Below, piece after piece: positions 62,270 through 64,000 of a stretch of 64,000 nt of DNA. This DNA is from Carex sylvatica (taxonomy: Eukaryota > Streptophyta > Magnoliopsida > Poales > Cyperaceae): NCBI GenBank assembly GCA_964058845.1, contig CAXKVR010000007.1:186001-250000 (forward strand). Reading direction: 5' to 3'. A program made the position numbers and the translations under genes. Every line of letters starts with the position of its first letter. Position 1 is the first letter of the stretch. The notes under the pieces are model-generated. The model did not search any database. It had not been told where the DNA came from and saw nothing but the letters and a program-made list of their open reading frames with translations.

Positions 62270-62364
62270 ACAGAGTAGTTTTTACTTCATGCAACGCACG
62301 AAATATCTGCAGAGCTGTTTTTATTTCATAGTTTGTGCGTTGCATGAAGTAAAAAGTTCTGTGT
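62270..62364. mobile_element. MITE family F copy beside the gene-fragment mosaic
   Basis: ACAGAGTAGTTTTTACTTCA and GCAACGCAC at the left pair with GTGCGTTGCATGAAGTAAAA at the right, with TA on both sides. A further CTACTCTGTTAA near 62670 could be the right end of a larger element. Confidence 0.7.
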
Positions 62365-62379
62365 TAATAATTAAAATCA

Positions 62380-62700
62380 ATATCCGGTGCTATTCTGCTC
62401 TCATTCATAATTGTTTATTTGACGAAGGCAAATCTATATGAATTCGCACTAATTATTAAGGATTCCGTATGATTCTGTTCAGTGAGAGGAGTTAACTCAA
62501 TTTTTGAGTTAACATCTGTACCGTACGATTTTAACCCGCACTAAGTATTAAGGATACCGTGCATTATAAGTGTGGACCCGATTAGTCTGAATTTTGATCG
62601 CACGGTCTAGAAATGAACTAAAACGGTACGGTAATGCAGATGATGCAGATTCAATCTTTATCTGGTGCTACTCTACTCTGTTAAAAACTGCTCTGTGATT
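62380..62700. repeat. Worn family H-like repeat
   Basis: GAGTTAACTCAATTTTTGAGTTAAC near 62478 and words such as CGTACGATT, TAAGGATACCGTG and CGCACGGTCTAG resemble the elements at 18771 and 41564. No gene. Confidence 0.4.
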
Positions 62701-63177
62701 ATTAGAATAAAGTTTGAAAAATAAAAGAGAAGTTACCAGGATATTTGTCATTGTATATCTGAAATAAAATTCGGAAATTTTTGGGTTTGGTTTTGATCTG
62801 ACCATTTTTGTTGGGAGGCTCTTAATATATGAAATGAAATTCCTTATTTGTCACTGTATATGTCAGATTAGAAATATAGAAATATTCAGAATTTTTTGGA
62901 GAAAACATGAATCGTTTAAATTAGTTAAGGATAATTAAGTATGAATCTACAGTATAAAAGATCAAATTAACAACAAAATTATTAAGAACACAAACATTCT
63001 CTTGACGTTATTCTGTCTAAAAGATTTAAGTTGGCTACATATATAGTTGTACAGCAGGAACAAATCCAGTAGTAAATAAAACATGCACAAAAACAAAGAA
63101 GAAATTAAATAAGAAAGTCAAGTAGTAAAGGAAGATTATTTATGAGCTCCAAGAGTTTTACTGCTTATTATTAAAAT
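62700..63177. other. Intergenic DNA / 3' region of the DUF594 gene
   Basis: AT-rich with no recognised element; the part next to 63177 is probably the 3' untranslated region of the minus-strand gene. Confidence 0.35.
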
Positions 63178-64000
63178 TCAAACAGCATCTTCAGCATCTC
63201 CAATGCACATGTGAGTCATGAGCAGATAGAGGTGCGTGAGAAATTCTCCACCTCCGGTCCTCTGCCATCACAGTTAGCTGTTTTGCAAGTGAGAGTGCAT
63301 CAGACAACACCGACCATGTAATTTTGTCCCCTAAGATATTATTATCCATGTCTAAATGCAAATCCAATAATGCTTTTCTTGCCTCTTCTTCCGTAAGCCC
63401 ACTTCTCTTTGTGTGAACGTAAAATTTGACATGGGCACAGGTATGCTGAAATCTTATTTTCCCAATTCCATCCGGCATCATGGACGGTTGCATTGTTAAA
63501 AGGTACATTATGTAGTTTGAAATTATCAAACTTATTTCACGGATCTCTGACTGAGCGTGATTGTCATTCTTAGCACCGTGGGTGTGGAAGAAGAGATCTG
63601 TGGCAATGTGCCACATTAGAATACTCTGGTCAAATTCCCTCTTATTGATGCACCATGTCATCAAAGGGTTAATTGCCTCCTTTTCGATTACTTTCTCGCC
63701 TTTGCGATCTTTTAACTCTTGCAAACTGATCACGGGTACGAGCTGTCCATATAAAATCTCTTCTAGCTTTCTTGGCACAGGAACAGAGTACACGAAAATA
63801 AAATTGTCCCAAAACTTTTTCAGCTTGACAGCACCCAAAATCCGTTTAATTATGGTATTTTTATCTCTCAGGGAAAAACTCAACAAACTGTATTGACCCA
63901 TTGAGTTTGACCACCGGGGCTTGCTCTCCGAGAAAAACCATGACATAACTTTGGCAATAATAACTGCTAGGTTCTTTAGTAGAGTGTGTTCCTTTTGTCC
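63178..64000 (-). CDS. DUF4220/DUF594 protein, 5' partial, frameshifted at the 3' end
   Basis: Plant family of unknown function with N-terminal membrane spans (DUF4220) and a C-terminal DUF594. The open frame runs from the window edge (64000) to 63191, about 269 residues, and has no start within the window because it continues upstream of the Met at 63946. Recognisable parts are the AKVMSWFFSESKPRWSNSMG / QYSLLSF region and the DUF594 phrase REFDQSILMWHIATDLFFHT followed by ISNYIMYLLTMQPSMMPDGI. The frame then ends oddly as HAPLSAHDSHVHWRC. In the next frame the same bases read GEFLTHLYLLMTHMCIGDAE up to a stop at 63178, which is how DUF594 proteins normally end. A conserved stretch just before it (VWVEML...AASHC in relatives) is missing. 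A small deletion has probably shifted the frame, so the gene may be inactive. Confidence 0.75.

Overview
The window is nuclear DNA from a flowering plant, most likely a eudicot. It is AT-rich, its genes are split by GT-AG introns, and it holds plant-type genes: a CC-NB-ARC-LRR immune receptor, a thaumatin-like PR-5 protein and a MOM1-type silencing factor. It also carries a Ty1/copia remnant and many short inverted-repeat elements (MITEs). I cannot name the species.

Layout from left to right. (1) 0.9-7.05 kb, minus strand: a two-exon CC-NB-ARC-LRR gene with an in-frame TAG inside the LRR region, a 34-residue tandem repeat after the NB-ARC domain and a duplicated hydrophobic N-terminus. (2) 7.1-18.9 kb: no intact gene; MITEs, a SINE-like patch, direct repeats and a decayed, 5'-truncated copia element (13.2-16.7 kb, minus). 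(3) 18.99-22.92 kb, plus: a nine-exon Nudix hydrolase 20/24-type gene. (4) 24.30-26.17 kb, plus: a three-exon class B DnaJ co-chaperone. (5) 26.8-28.2 kb: a non-coding repeat with paired TACGGNCCGTA palindromes. (6) 30.35-34.16 kb, plus: a seven-exon katanin p60 gene. (7) 35.51-36.49 kb, plus: a two-exon gene for a 46-residue secreted peptide that I cannot assign to a family. (8) 36.5-41.9 kb: repeats, including a hAT-type MITE with a perfect 8-bp target duplication. (9) 42.63-54.37 kb, plus: an 18-exon, 2095-codon MOM1-like gene (PHD finger, chromodomains, degenerate SNF2 ATPase, coiled coils). (10) 56.56-58.61 kb, minus: a four-exon thaumatin-like gene with all 16 cysteines. (11) 58.9-62.7 kb: MITE cluster, a GAATCA minisatellite and a mosaic of two gene fragments. 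(12) 63.18-64 kb, minus: the 3' part of a DUF4220/DUF594 gene, frameshifted near its end and cut by the window edge.

Exon boundaries were read by eye from splice sites, reading phase and protein similarity. For the Nudix, DnaJ, katanin, MOM1-like, thaumatin-like and small-peptide genes, the exon lengths sum to whole codons and every junction keeps frame. The genes do not form a pathway; they are ordinary neighbouring plant genes. The most unusual items are the gene-fragment mosaic at 61.2-62.3 kb, the unassigned secreted peptide, the tandem duplications in the MOM1-like gene (one copying a whole exon in frame, one copying a splice donor) and the repeat expansions in the NLR.
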